Shown here piece after piece: positions 13,966-22,620 of a stretch of DNA of 64,000 nt. Under the pieces are notes generated by a model. That model was not told the DNA's origin and ran no database searches. It worked only from the letters and a program-made list of their open reading frames with translations. The stretch lies in assembly GCF_900142265.1 (NCBI RefSeq), contig NZ_FRAH01000004.1, positions 1-64,000 on the forward strand. The letters are read 5' to 3'. This DNA is from Anaerotignum lactatifermentans DSM 14214 (GTDB lineage Bacteria; Bacillota; Clostridia; Lachnospirales; Anaerotignaceae). The number at the start of each line of letters is the position of its first letter. The first letter of the stretch is position 1. A program made the position numbers and the translations under genes.

Positions 13966-14049
13966 ATGGTTACCTATAACGAATTGTTTCAATTCTGTTT
14001 AGTGATCATTGGTGTTATCACCTTATGTCATTTACATAAGAGATCATAA
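13966..14049 (+). CDS. Holin-like type I toxin (Hol-Tox family), copy 2
   Basis: 27 residues, MVTYNELFQFCLVIIGVITL then CHLHKRS; the first 26 residues are identical to copy 1 despite several synonymous changes, and there is one extra serine. The same GGGGAGGTGATACG ribosome site precedes it. It is a chromosomal copy outside the integrative element. Protein conservation with silent divergence indicates selection on the peptide. Confidence 0.8.
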   Translation: MVTYNELFQFCLVIIGVITLCHLHKRS

Positions 14050-14136
14050 AAAGCGACCGCCTAACCTGCGAAGTTAGACGGTCTTATCCACATATTCGGG
14101 ACTGACCGCCTCGCGAAAAACGGCAACCCTCTTTCT
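14045..14136 (-). ncRNA. Antisense antitoxin RNA for toxin copy 2 (predicted)
   Basis: TTGCAA (14166-14171), 17 bp, TATAAT-like TAATAT (14143-14148) on the minus strand start it near 14136. The hairpin GACCGC..GCGGTC-like at 14055-14083 followed by TTTTT ends it. Same layout as copy 1. Whether it silences only its own toxin mRNA or both is unknown. Confidence 0.6.
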
Positions 14137-14179
14137 AAGATTATATTACAGCCTTTGCAAATAAATTGCAAGGGCTTTT

Positions 14180-14512
14180 TCATTGCTCTCCTGCCTTTTT
14201 CCGTTCTTTCTCCCCTTTGAGCAGTCTGGAGAATTTCCGGGAGCGAATCACTTCAAATAGGATAGTCGGCACAAACAACAACAGAAGAAGCCCTATCCGT
14301 TTTCCAAAAGAAACCATACACTGCCCAGACGAAAAATAAAACGAATACACCAGCAACGGCAGCGCCGTCAAAATCCATGACACCGCCTGCCAGCGAGTAT
14401 AGGACTTTGTCCATGGTCTATCCCGATGAGCTTCTGGAATTTTCTGAAAACCAAAAAGTCCCACAATGCCATACAGCAAATAACCAAAGGCCAGCAGCCG
14501 CAGAAAATCCAT
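14180..14512 (-). CDS. Small membrane protein, unknown
   Basis: 110 residues from the ATG at 14512 (AAAGGGGGGAG upstream); an earlier in-frame start lacks a site. Three hydrophobic segments (FLRLLAFGYLLYGIVGLFGF, WILTALPLLVYSFYF, IGLLLLLFVPTILFEVI) and a very basic tail (RKFSRLLKGEKERKKAGEQ). No family is recognised. Its 3' end abuts the toxin terminator. Confidence 0.65.
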   Translation of the reverse strand: MDFLRLLAFGYLLYGIVGLFGFQKIPEAHRDRPWTKSYTRWQAVSWILTALPLLVYSFYFSSGQCMVSFGKRIGLLLLLFVPTILFEVIRSRKFSRLLKGEKERKKAGEQ

Positions 14513-14638
14513 AAACTCCCCCCCTTTCCTGTTAAAAAAACGCACGAAATCTCTGTTTCCAGTCATTTCGTGCGACTGTTTTCAAAGAACCGAATAGGGG
14601 CATCTTCATCAGAAAACAAAGAAATCTGTTTGGTATGT

Positions 14639-14713
14639 TTTCTTACGAAGACAGCCCATCGCAATTCCTCTTAAGGATTCAAGAAAAACCAATGTTTTCT
14701 TAATGAGAATTTG
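14639..14713 (+). repeat. Dispersed repeat family B, copy 1 (second module only)
   Basis: TTTTCTTACGAAGA, CGCAATTCCTCTTAAG and AATGTTTTCTTAATGAGAAT follow the second palindromic module of copies at 56190-56358 and 60468-60641. Confidence 0.6.
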
Positions 14714-14715
14714 CT

Positions 14716-16650
14716 TTATTTATCTGTTTCTTCTTTCTTTTCTTCTGTTGTTTCTTCTTCCTCATCGTCTTCCCATTCGGAAGGGTCTACATCACCGAAG
14801 GCGGATTTCAGGAAATCTTCGCATTCGTCGATCTGTTCCATCTGGAACTGTACGGAATCCAGCACGGTTTCCACATTCTTTGCGTATTTTTCCATAACGG
14901 GATCTACTTCTTCTTCGGTCAGATCTTCTTCAGAAGTCACTTCTTCCGCAGCTGCCGCTGTCACGTCTGCTGCCGCTTCTGCCACAGGTGCTTCTTCTGC
15001 GGGAGCTTCGTCTGCAACTGCTGCTTTTTCTACTGCTGCTTCGTCTGCATCCAATTCGTCCAGATCCAGATCGTCCCAGTCTTCTTCTTCATTGCGGCGT
15101 TTTGCCTGCAATTTTTCTTTATATGTTCTTGCGTCTTCTTTCAGTTCCTGTGCTTTTTCTGTCATGCGGAATGCGGCGCTTCTTACTTTGGGCTGCATTT
15201 CGTCCGCTTTATCTGCAACCTTTGTTGCCACTTCACGGACACGGGGCTGAAGCTGTTCCGCTTTTTCCCCAACAGTTCTTGCTACACTGCCCAATACAGC
15301 GCTTGCTTTTTCCAGTGCGCTGCCTACAGCCTTGCCCAGACCGTCTTTTTCCAGACCTGCGCCGTTCTGCAGCACGGTCAGCAGTCTTTCCGCTTCATCC
15401 ACATTGATGAGCCCTTTTTCCAGCATGCTCAAAATTGCCATACGTTCTTCTTTCATAGGTTTTTCCTCCTTGCCGCTGCTTTTTGCCTCGGTTATGATGG
15501 TATAATCTTCGGGGCGCGCATCCTGTTTGCCGAAAGCATAGAGGATGGCTGCCGCAATACGCTTGGAAGCGTTGCCGTCCCCGAAGGGATTTTTTGCCTG
15601 TGCCATGGATTCATAAACTTCTGCATCTGTCAGCAGTTCTTTTGCCATAGCGTAAATGGTTTCTTCGTCAGTGCCTGCCAGTTTCAGTGTGCCGGCTTCC
15701 ACCCCTTCGGGGCGTTCTGTCACGTTACGCAGCACCAGTACGGGTTTGCCCATGGAAGGCACTTCTTCCTGCAAACCGCCGCTGTCTGTCATAACAAAGA
15801 AAGAACGGCACATCAGGTTATGCATATCTTTCAGATCCAGAGGGTCTGTCAGGTGGATACGAGGGTTATTCCCAAGGATACGGTGTACCGGCTCCACAAC
15901 GGCAGGGTTTTTATGGACAGCGTAAACCACTTCCACATCCTCGAAGTCTTCCACAATGCGTTTTACCGCATGGCAGATATTTTCCAAGGGCTGTCCCAGA
16001 TTTTCCCGGCGGTGTGCGGTCATGGCAATGACACGTTTGCCCTTGAAGTCGATGGTGTTCAGTTCTTCTTCATGGAAGGTATAATTTTCTTCGATGGTAT
16101 GTGCCAAAGCGTCGATAACTGTATTGCCGGTGATGAAAATGCCGTCAGCGTCGATGTTTTCTTTCAGCAGATGTTCCTTTGCCAGTTTGGTAGGCGCAAA
16201 GTGCAGGTCTGTGAGGGCACCTGTCAGGCGGCGGTTCATTTCTTCGGGGAAAGGCTGATACTTATCATAGGTACGCAGACCAGCTTCCACATGACCCACT
16301 TTCACCTGATTATAATATGCAGCCAATGCACCTGCGAATGTGGTGGATGTGTCCCCATGGACCAGTACGATGTCAGGTTTTTCTTCCGCCATGACTTCTT
16401 CCAGCCCTGTGAGAGCACGGGTGGTGATGCCTGCCAATGTCTGGCGGCTCTGCATGATATTCAGATCGTATTTGGGATGCAGATCGAAAATCTCCAGAAC
16501 CTGATCCAGCATTTCTCTATGCTGGGCGGTGACGCAGACGATGCTTTCGATGCCTTCCGTCTGTTCCAGCACTTTCACCAGAGGCGCCATTTTGATGGCT
16601 TCGGGACGGGTGCCGAATACACTCATTACCTTAATCATATCTTTTTGCAT
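14716..16650 (-). CDS. wecB: UDP-N-acetylglucosamine 2-epimerase fused in frame to a SHOCT-like acidic protein
   Basis: 644 residues. Residues 1 to about 380 are a complete non-hydrolysing UDP-GlcNAc 2-epimerase (VFGTRPEAIKMAPL; GHVEAGLRT; TAHRRENLG; TDSGGLQEE), which makes UDP-ManNAc for cell-wall polymers. With no stop, the frame runs into MKEERMAILSMLEKGLINVDEAERLLTVL, which is the usual start of a SHOCT-like leader domain, then an amphipathic helical and Ala/Glu-rich acidic tail. The internal ATG at 15456 has AAGGAGG seven bases upstream, so the second part can also be made alone (246 aa, 14716-15456). Whether the fusion is real or a lost stop codon is undecided. The FAH-family gene lies 80 bp upstream. 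Confidence 0.85.
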   Translation of the reverse strand: MQKDMIKVMSVFGTRPEAIKMAPLVKVLEQTEGIESIVCVTAQHREMLDQVLEIFDLHPKYDLNIMQSRQTLAGITTRALTGLEEVMAEEKPDIVLVHGDTSTTFAGALAAYYNQVKVGHVEAGLRTYDKYQPFPEEMNRRLTGALTDLHFAPTKLAKEHLLKENIDADGIFITGNTVIDALAHTIEENYTFHEEELNTIDFKGKRVIAMTAHRRENLGQPLENICHAVKRIVEDFEDVEVVYAVHKNPAVVEPVHRILGNNPRIHLTDPLDLKDMHNLMCRSFFVMTDSGGLQEEVPSMGKPVLVLRNVTERPEGVEAGTLKLAGTDEETIYAMAKELLTDAEVYESMAQAKNPFGDGNASKRIAAAILYAFGKQDARPEDYTIITEAKSSGKEEKPMKEERMAILSMLEKGLINVDEAERLLTVLQNGAGLEKDGLGKAVGSALEKASAVLGSVARTVGEKAEQLQPRVREVATKVADKADEMQPKVRSAAFRMTEKAQELKEDARTYKEKLQAKRRNEEEDWDDLDLDELDADEAAVEKAAVADEAPAEEAPVAEAAADVTAAAAEEVTSEEDLTEEEVDPVMEKYAKNVETVLDSVQFQMEQIDECEDFLKSAFGDVDPSEWEDDEEEETTEEKKEETDK

Positions 16651-16730
16651 AATATTCTCCTTTTATGTTACCAATGTTACCCAACGAAACAGACAGAGGA
16701 ACACCGCCAGAAGTGTCAGAAAGGTCTTCC

Positions 16731-17609
16731 TTATTTCACTTCGTTGGTCAGTTTGCCGATGCCTTCGATTTCACAGGTGACCACATCGCCGGCTTTCAGG
16801 AATTTGGGGGGTTCAAAGCCCATGCCTACCCCAGCGGGGGTACCCATGGCAATGATGGTGCCTGCCTGCAACGTCATGCCCTGAGAAAGCTGGCTGATGA
16901 CTTTTGCCACGCCGTTGATCATCAGGGATGTATTGCTGTCCTGACGCAGTTCTCCATTCACATAGGAACGGATGGACAATGCAGGAGGATTTTCAAACTC
17001 ATTTTTTGTCACGATCCAAGGACCGATGGGGGTAAAATCATCCAGACTCTTGCCGAAATACCACTGTTTATGGGATGTCTGCAAGTTTCTTGCGCTGACA
17101 TCATTCAGTACAGAATAGCCGAATACATAGTCAAAAGCATCTGCTTCCGCCACGTTTTTGGCGTCCTTACCAATGATAACAGCCAATTCCGCTTCATAAT
17201 CCAGACTGTCTACAATATCAAAATGTCCGTCGATGGGTTCTCCATCCCCAACGGCACGGTTCACCCGTTTAGAGAAATAAATGGGCTGGGGGCGTTCGCC
17301 GCCGAAAGCCTCATCGTGGAATCTTGCCGCTTCTTCCGCATGGGCATAGTAATTGATGCCCAGACAGATGACGTCCTGTTTGGGGTGCACAATGGGAGAA
17401 AGCAGACGCACTTCTTCCATAGGAATGCCGTCCATAAGTTCCGCGTTTTTCTCCAGCTTCTGCATTTTGTCTTCGGTCATGGAAGCGATGAATTCTGTCA
17501 TATTCACCAGACCGCAGCCCAGATAGTTCACGGGAACCACTTCCTGTCCGTTTTTCTTCAAAATGCCTACTGCTTTGTGTCCACCCTGCATATATGTCAA
17601 TACCTTCAT
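16731..17609 (-). CDS. Fumarylacetoacetate hydrolase (FAH) family protein
   Basis: 292 residues, AAGGAGG upstream of the ATG. The C-terminal FAH domain shows LGINYYAHAEEA near 82, SLDYEAELAVIIGKDAKNV with the metal-ligand Glu pair near 135, FGYSVLNDVSARNLQ near 160 and the end block GTIIAMGTPAGVGMGF. Known: the family cleaves acylpyruvates or hydrates/decarboxylates related diacids using Mg or Mn. The substrate cannot be inferred here; no aromatic degradation genes are nearby. Confidence 0.85.
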   Translation of the reverse strand: MKVLTYMQGGHKAVGILKKNGQEVVPVNYLGCGLVNMTEFIASMTEDKMQKLEKNAELMDGIPMEEVRLLSPIVHPKQDVICLGINYYAHAEEAARFHDEAFGGERPQPIYFSKRVNRAVGDGEPIDGHFDIVDSLDYEAELAVIIGKDAKNVAEADAFDYVFGYSVLNDVSARNLQTSHKQWYFGKSLDDFTPIGPWIVTKNEFENPPALSIRSYVNGELRQDSNTSLMINGVAKVISQLSQGMTLQAGTIIAMGTPAGVGMGFEPPKFLKAGDVVTCEIEGIGKLTNEVK

Positions 17610-17993
17610 ACCATATGCCTCCTTCTTCTTTCACTCTTTTTTCTTTTGTAAAAACAAATGATTTCTATCCCTAATCATATCACAAAAGGGGCTTTTCGCA
17701 AAGTAAAATGTGTCTGTCTGCCCAAAGACGGTACAAAAAACCATGCATACATAATATACATTCACCATACATATTCAACTATGCATCAAAAATTGTATAT
17801 TATTTGTATACACGCCTTGAAATATCCATAAAACAAAACGATATTTGCATAATTATTTAATAAATACTACCAAAATACATATAATTTTGCATTTTACTCT
17901 TGCAATTCCAAAAAATGCTATGTATAATAGGCTCATAAATATTCAAGAGCATACACGATGACACATCGTTCGATTACAAGGAGGAAAAATATC
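17610..17993 (+). promoter_or_regulatory. argG upstream region with possible ArgR sites
   Basis: 384 bp without a gene. The promoter is TTGCAA (17900-17905), 17 bp, TATAAT (17923-17928). Upstream are repeated AT-rich words such as TGCATAATTAT (17846-17856), TTGTATATTATTTGTATACA near 17793 and ATACATATTCAACTATGCAT near 17766. A CATAAATATTCA word overlaps the start site. They resemble ArgR half-sites, but no full consensus is present. Confidence 0.5.
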
Positions 17994-19214
17994 ATGAGCA
18001 AAGAAAAAATCGTATTGGCATATTCCGGCGGCTTAGACACATCTGTTATCATTCCCTGGCTGAAAGAAAATTATGACGCAGAAGTTATCGCAGTTTGCGG
18101 CGACGTTGGTCAGGGCAAAGAAACAGAAGGTCTGGAAGAAAAAGCACTGAAAACAGGCGCAAGCAAACTTTACATCGCTGACCTGACAGAAGAATTCATC
18201 ACAGACGCGATTTACCCTTGCATCAAAGCAAACGCAGTTTACGAAGGCAAATACCTCTTAGGTACTTCCATGGCTCGTCCCATCATCGCAAAGAAACTGG
18301 TTGAAATCGCCAAAAAAGAAGGCGCAACAGCTATCTGCCACGGCGCAACAGGCAAAGGCAATGACCAGGTACGTTTTGAACTGACCATCAAAGCACTGGC
18401 ACCTGAACTGAAAATCATCGCTCCCTGGCGTCTGGATACATGGGGCATGCAGAGCCGTGACGACGAACTGGCTTATCTGGAAGCACATGGCATTCCTTTC
18501 GAAGCAAGCCACGACAACTCTTACAGCCGTGACCGCAACATCTGGCATCTGAGCCACGAAGGTCTGGAACTGGAAGACCCCGCAAACGAACCGAACTACA
18601 AACATCTCCTGCAGCTGGGTGTATCCCCTGAAGATGCTCCCGATGTACCCGAATACATCACACTGGACTTTGAAGCAGGTATCCCCGTTGCAGTCAACGG
18701 CGAAAAACTGGGTCCCGTGGAAATGCTGAAAAAACTGAACGAAATCGGCGGCAAAAACGGTATCGGTATCGCTGACATCTGCGAAAACCGTGTGGTAGGT
18801 ATGAAATCCCGTGGCGTATATGAAACACCCGGCGGCACCATCCTTTACTACGCACACCGCGAACTGGAATACCTGTGCACAGACAAGAAAACACAGGCTT
18901 TCAACGAAGTGGCAAGCAACAAATTCACAGAACTGGTTTACAGCGGCGAATGGTATACACCTCTGCGCGAAGCGTTAAGCGCTTACTTCGACAAAGTAAA
19001 CGAAACTGTAACAGGCACCGTAAAACTGAAACTGTACAAAGGCAACATCATCCCTGCCGGCAGCACTTCTCCTTACAGCCTGTACAACGAATCCATGGCA
19101 AGCTTCACAACAGGCGAACTGTACAACCACAAAGACGCTGACGGTTTCATCAACCTGTTCGGTCTGCCTCTGAAAGTACGCGCGATGATGATGGCAAACC
19201 ACGAAAACAAATAA
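17994..19214 (+). CDS. argG: Argininosuccinate synthase
   Basis: 406 residues; ATG with AAGGAGG upstream (an earlier in-frame start runs through the leader). The ATP-binding loop [11 protein letters not shown] is at residues 9-19. Further signatures are [15 protein letters not shown] near 115, [15 protein letters not shown] near 142 and [15 protein letters not shown] near 175. It joins citrulline and aspartate with ATP in the cytoplasm. It is followed by argH after a 337-bp gap, and is separate from the argCJBDF operon 22 kb away. Regular CTG/AAA/GAA codon use suggests high expression. Confidence 0.97.
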   Translation: MSKEKIVLAYSGGLDTSVIIPWLKENYDAEVIAVCGDVGQGKETEGLEEKALKTGASKLYIADLTEEFITDAIYPCIKANAVYEGKYLLGTSMARPIIAKKLVEIAKKEGATAICHGATGKGNDQVRFELTIKALAPELKIIAPWRLDTWGMQSRDDELAYLEAHGIPFEASHDNSYSRDRNIWHLSHEGLELEDPANEPNYKHLLQLGVSPEDAPDVPEYITLDFEAGIPVAVNGEKLGPVEMLKKLNEIGGKNGIGIADICENRVVGMKSRGVYETPGGTILYYAHRELEYLCTDKKTQAFNEVASNKFTELVYSGEWYTPLREALSAYFDKVNETVTGTVKLKLYKGNIIPAGSTSPYSLYNESMASFTTGELYNHKDADGFINLFGLPLKVRAMMMANHENK

Positions 19215-19551
19215 TTTACGAAAACAAATGCGGGGGCAGCTCACCTCTCCCCCCATTTGTTCATACATTACAAAAGATAAAAACATGGAAACTGCCCTGA
19301 GCGGTTTCCATGAATCAAAAACCAAACGGAAACATGGACGCACTGGTTCATCTACAGTCAAACAAAACTACCTTCACTGCCTATACATGACCCATGAATC
19401 AGCAGGCTTCCAGAAAACCATGGTCAACAAAAACCGGCATGGATACTCTATGCCACAGGTTTTTCGGGGCTGTCCCAAGGGAACAGTCCATTTTTTCTTT
19501 ATCACTAAAAATTGCGGGCTTTCGCCCCATGACATAGAAAGGAAGATTTTT
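19215..19551 (+). other. argG-argH gap with hairpins and a terminator
   Basis: No gene. CATGGAAAC and GTTTCCATG form a hairpin at about 19284-19312. A bulged stem at 19468-19489 (GGCTGTCCC, AA, GGGAACAGTCC) is followed by six T (19491-19496), a terminator 55 bp before argH. No clear promoter is seen between it and argH, so argH expression may depend on read-through. Confidence 0.55.
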
Positions 19552-20931
19552 ATGCAGAAACTTTGGGGCGGACGCTTCACCAAATCCACAGACAGCTTCA
19601 CAGACCATTTCCATTCCTCCATCGGCTTTGACAGCCGCATGTATCACGAGGACATCACCGGCAGTATGGCACACGCTGCCATGCTGGGCAAACAGGGCAT
19701 TATTCCCCAGGAAGACGCAGACCTCATTGTGAAAACACTGGGTGAAATTTTAGAAGACATCGAAGCAGGCAAAGTGACTTTCGACGAAAAGGCGGAAGAT
19801 ATTCACATGAATATGGAAACCATCCTCATCAGCCGCATTGGCGACGTGGGCAAAAAACTCCACACCGGCAGAAGCCGGAACGACCAGGTGGCACTGGATA
19901 CCCGTATGTATACCAAAAAAGAAATCACCGAAATCAAAGCTCTGGTGAAAAATCTGCTGGTGGAACTGAACACACTGGCAGAAGCCCACACAGAAACCAT
20001 CCTGCCCGGTTATACCCATCTCCAGCGTGCACAGCCTGTGACACTGGCACATCATCTGCTGGCTTATGTGGAAATGTTCAAACGGGACTATGACCGCCTC
20101 TGTGACGCTTACAAACGGACAGACGTACTGCCTCTGGGCAGCGGCGCACTGGCTACCACCACCTATCCTTTAGACCGTTATTTCGTAGCGGAACAGCTGG
20201 GCTTCGCAGCCATTTCCGCCAACAGCATGGACGGGGTTTCCGACCGTGATTTCTGCGTGGAACTGGTTTCCGACCTTTCCATGCTCATGATGCACCTGAG
20301 CCGTTTCTGTGAAGAAATCATTCTCTGGAGCAGCCACGAATTCCGCTTCATCGAACTGGACGACGCTTACGCTACCGGTTCCAGCATCATGCCCCAGAAA
20401 AAGAACCCCGATATGGCAGAACTCATCCGTGGTAAGACCGGTCGTGTATACGGTCACCTCATGGGACTCTTGACCACACTGAAAGGTCTGCCTCTGGCTT
20501 ACAATAAAGACATGCAGGAAGACAAAGAAGCCCTCTTTGACGCCATCGACACCGTAAAAATGTGCCTGCCTGTATTCACAAACATGATTGCGACCATGAC
20601 TGTGAAGAAAGACAACATGCTCCAGGCGGCAAAAGGCGGCTTCACCAACGCCACCGACGCCGCAGACTGGCTGGTAAAACAGGGCGTGCCTTTCCGTGAC
20701 GCTCACAGCATCATCGGCCATCTGGTGCTTTACTGCATCGAACACAACACCAATCTGGACGACCTTTCTCTGGAAGAATATCAGGCAATCTCTCCTGTAT
20801 TCAACGAAAGCGTATACGACGCCATCAGCGTGAAACAGTGCGTGGAAGCAAGAAACGTCATCGGCGGCCCTTCCAAAGCCATGACCACAAAGGCCATTGC
20901 AGATAACAAAGCATATCTGGAAAAATTGTAA
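19552..20931 (+). CDS. argH: Argininosuccinate lyase
   Basis: 459 residues, the usual size; the ATG at 19552 follows GAAAGGAAG. Signatures are [16 protein letters not shown] at the start, [16 protein letters not shown] near 105 and the superfamily loop [16 protein letters not shown] near 274-290 with the mobile catalytic serine. It cleaves argininosuccinate to arginine and fumarate, the last step of the pathway. A hairpin and family A repeat follow. Confidence 0.97.
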   Translation: MQKLWGGRFTKSTDSFTDHFHSSIGFDSRMYHEDITGSMAHAAMLGKQGIIPQEDADLIVKTLGEILEDIEAGKVTFDEKAEDIHMNMETILISRIGDVGKKLHTGRSRNDQVALDTRMYTKKEITEIKALVKNLLVELNTLAEAHTETILPGYTHLQRAQPVTLAHHLLAYVEMFKRDYDRLCDAYKRTDVLPLGSGALATTTYPLDRYFVAEQLGFAAISANSMDGVSDRDFCVELVSDLSMLMMHLSRFCEEIILWSSHEFRFIELDDAYATGSSIMPQKKNPDMAELIRGKTGRVYGHLMGLLTTLKGLPLAYNKDMQEDKEALFDAIDTVKMCLPVFTNMIATMTVKKDNMLQAAKGGFTNATDAADWLVKQGVPFRDAHSIIGHLVLYCIEHNTNLDDLSLEEYQAISPVFNESVYDAISVKQCVEARNVIGGPSKAMTTKAIADNKAYLEKL

Positions 20932-20947
20932 TCGTAGGATTAAAAAA

Positions 20948-20970
20948 GCTGGAATCCTAGGATTCCAGCT
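20948..20970 (+). terminator. Hairpin after argH
   Basis: AGCTGGAATCC and GGATTCCAGCT form an 11-bp stem. A near copy with a T-run stands at 21262-21292 on the other side of the family A repeat. Confidence 0.55.
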
Positions 20971-21234
20971 CAGGGTGTCGAAAAAGTCGACACCCTGTCG
21001 TCAAAGGCTCATTTCATTCAAGCCTTTGACGAGTAGACAGAAGTATAAAGCCGAAGTTCCATCAACTAAAAGCCTTGAAACTTCGGCTTTTCCTCGTCGG
21101 AAGTGAATTCCGACTGCGGATTGAATTTGGGGAAACCACACCGCAAGAGATGCGGGCAGCCATTTATGGCTGACATTTGCGGAGCAAATGTGTTGACCCT
21201 TTGTTTCCCAAACCCTTCCGCGTTCTTGAAAATA
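20971..21234 (+). repeat. Dispersed repeat family A, copy 2 (full length)
   Basis: A chain of hairpins: GGGTGTCG..CGACACCC (20973-20995), CGTCAAAGGC with GCCTTTGACG (20999-21031), AGCCGAAGTT with AACTTCGGCT (21049-21088), CGTCGGAA..TTCCGACTG, CCGCAAGAGATGCGG, and GCCATTTATGGC, then CATTTGCGGAGCAAATG. Copies are at 13157-13359, 26311-26571 and 46641-46870. A short open frame (SKKSTPCRQRLISFKPLTSR) recurs in copies but shows no ribosome site. Confidence 0.85.
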
Positions 21235-21261
21235 TGTAAAACATAGTTTTTCTACAGGCTG

Positions 21262-21292
21262 AAGCTGGAATCCTAGAATTCCAGCTTTCTTT
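21262..21292 (+). terminator. Terminator after family A copy 2
   Basis: AAGCTGGAAT, CCTAG, AATTCCAGCTTTCTTT; nearly the same stem as 20948-20970. Confidence 0.6.
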
Positions 21293-21310
21293 GCTTTCTC
21301 ATAAAACAGT

Positions 21311-21553
21311 TTATTTCTCTGCTTCCTCTTTGGTCAAAACCCCCTGTGTCACCACGATTTCCTCGCTGTTTTCCAGCTTTTGTCTGCTTTCTTCGTCCAT
21401 CTCCTCCAAAGCATCGGAAAGCTGCGGGTCTGTGGTCAGTTCTTCATAGGATACCTTTTTCTGGGTTTCTTCCACCTGTTCTTTCTCGCCGCAGCCAGCC
21501 GCGGAGAAAGAAAGAAGCAACAGAATGGGTATGATTTTCATTATAGATTTCAT
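21311..21553 (-). CDS. Small lipoprotein, unknown
   Basis: 80 residues from the ATG at 21553 (TAGGAGGG upstream). Signal: MKSIMKIIPILLLLSFSAAGC with lipobox F-S-A-A-G-C, so the mature part begins at Cys21. The rest is acidic and helical (EKEQVEETQKKVSYEELTTD). No family is recognised. It is probably anchored on the outer face of the membrane. Confidence 0.7.
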   Translation of the reverse strand: MKSIMKIIPILLLLSFSAAGCGEKEQVEETQKKVSYEELTTDPQLSDALEEMDEESRQKLENSEEIVVTQGVLTKEEAEK

Positions 21554-21604
21554 AAGCCCTCCTAACACCACATTATTTATCTTATAGCATTATGAAAGCA
21601 GTAT

Positions 21605-22303
21605 TTATTTTGTTTTTTTATTATCCAAAGTAACCAATGGACCACTGCTAATATACCCTTCAGGGGGAGTTACCGTACCCACTGCCTGAACTGTATACTC
21701 TGTCTTACTTTTAAGCCCATCAAAAGTATCATCTAAAGTAAATATTTTTACGTTATCATCATAGCCTCTATTAAATCCAACATACTTCCCATCTTTAACA
21801 TCGTAAATACTCATGCTAATAGCCAATCTAGGGCATGTTATCGTTGATGCAAATGCTGTCGTATATTCTATAGAATCCTTGGTAGATGCTAATCCCATAA
21901 CCAAAGATAACAGGCCATTGATATTGATTGCCCGATTTGTATTATCATTTGAATACAAATATCCTGATAAAGAAACTACATTTTCGAAATCTTTATTTCC
22001 CAATATGTCAACACCTGACTCAGTCATTACCGTATTCATATTTTCTTCAGAAGTTTCAGCAATTTCTTTTAACAATATTGAATGATATAATCGTTTTTCT
22101 GAATCTGTTAATGCGTCATACCCTTGTGGATCAAAATGTTGATACAAATCACCCCAAGTAGAATCAACAGAAGGTGTAAATGCATCTACTTCTACTTTAT
22201 CCGTAGTTTCAGCAGCTTGTGCAATATAATTAGGGAAGACACAAATACTCATACATACTAATGACAACACCATACCAATACCTTTTGACAGCAACTTTTT
22301 CAT
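21605..22303 (-). CDS. Secreted protein of unknown function, AT-rich gene
   Basis: 232 residues. Signal peptide MKKLLSKGIGMVLSLVCMSICVFPNYIAQAAE with likely cleavage after AQA. The mature part has no recognised domain; a conserved-looking block is WGDLYQHFDPQGYDALTDSEKRLYHSIL. AAGGAGG precedes the ATG. Its codons (many AAT, ATA, TTA) differ from neighbours, which suggests recent acquisition. It has its own promoter and a perfect palindrome at 22327-22383. Confidence 0.65.
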   Translation of the reverse strand: MKKLLSKGIGMVLSLVCMSICVFPNYIAQAAETTDKVEVDAFTPSVDSTWGDLYQHFDPQGYDALTDSEKRLYHSILLKEIAETSEENMNTVMTESGVDILGNKDFENVVSLSGYLYSNDNTNRAININGLLSLVMGLASTKDSIEYTTAFASTITCPRLAISMSIYDVKDGKYVGFNRGYDDNVKIFTLDDTFDGLKSKTEYTVQAVGTVTPPEGYISSGPLVTLDNKKTK

Positions 22304-22327
22304 GTTTACTCCTCCTTCTATAAATGT

Positions 22328-22383
22328 TATAATAGGGTAACTAAAGTTGCCCTATTATAACATTTATAGAAGGTATATGTCAA
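22328..22383 (-). promoter_or_regulatory. Promoter and palindromic operator of the secreted protein gene
   Basis: On the minus strand TTGACA (22378-22383), 18 bp, TATAAT (22354-22359). The -10 box and start site lie in an inverted repeat whose arms are ATAATAGGG and CCCTATTAT (22329-22360). A repressor site or a leader hairpin would both fit. Between here and 22620 I see no gene, only a family-B-like hairpin near 22570-22615. Confidence 0.7.
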
Positions 22384-22620
22384 CATATGTCATTTACAAA
22401 GATTTGAAACTCTCTCACATAATTACAAAAGAAAATATACAAAACATACCCGCCTTCTCAAAAACTCTTTTCCAGATGGTTAGATATATCGCTAAACCTA
22501 TTATTATAGAACACTATATGAAAAAATAGACAGACACCGCTGTGACCTTTATCTGCCTACCATCAAAACACAGAGAAGGCTAGAACCCTTTCTATGACAA
22601 GGATTCCAGCCATATTTTTT

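Larger units (their letters stand above)
13917..14183 (+). promoter_or_regulatory. Second type I toxin mRNA with 5'-3' pairing and terminator
   Basis: GGGTTGCCG (13917-13925) and CGGTTCAGTC (13931-13940) pair with GACTGACCG and CGGCAACCC at 14100-14129. Compared with copy 1 the A-T pair in GGTTACC/GGTAACC has become G-C on both sides. The terminator AGCCTTTGCA/TGCAAGGGCT with T-run is at 14150-14178. TAGAAT near 13902 is a candidate -10 box. Confidence 0.6.
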
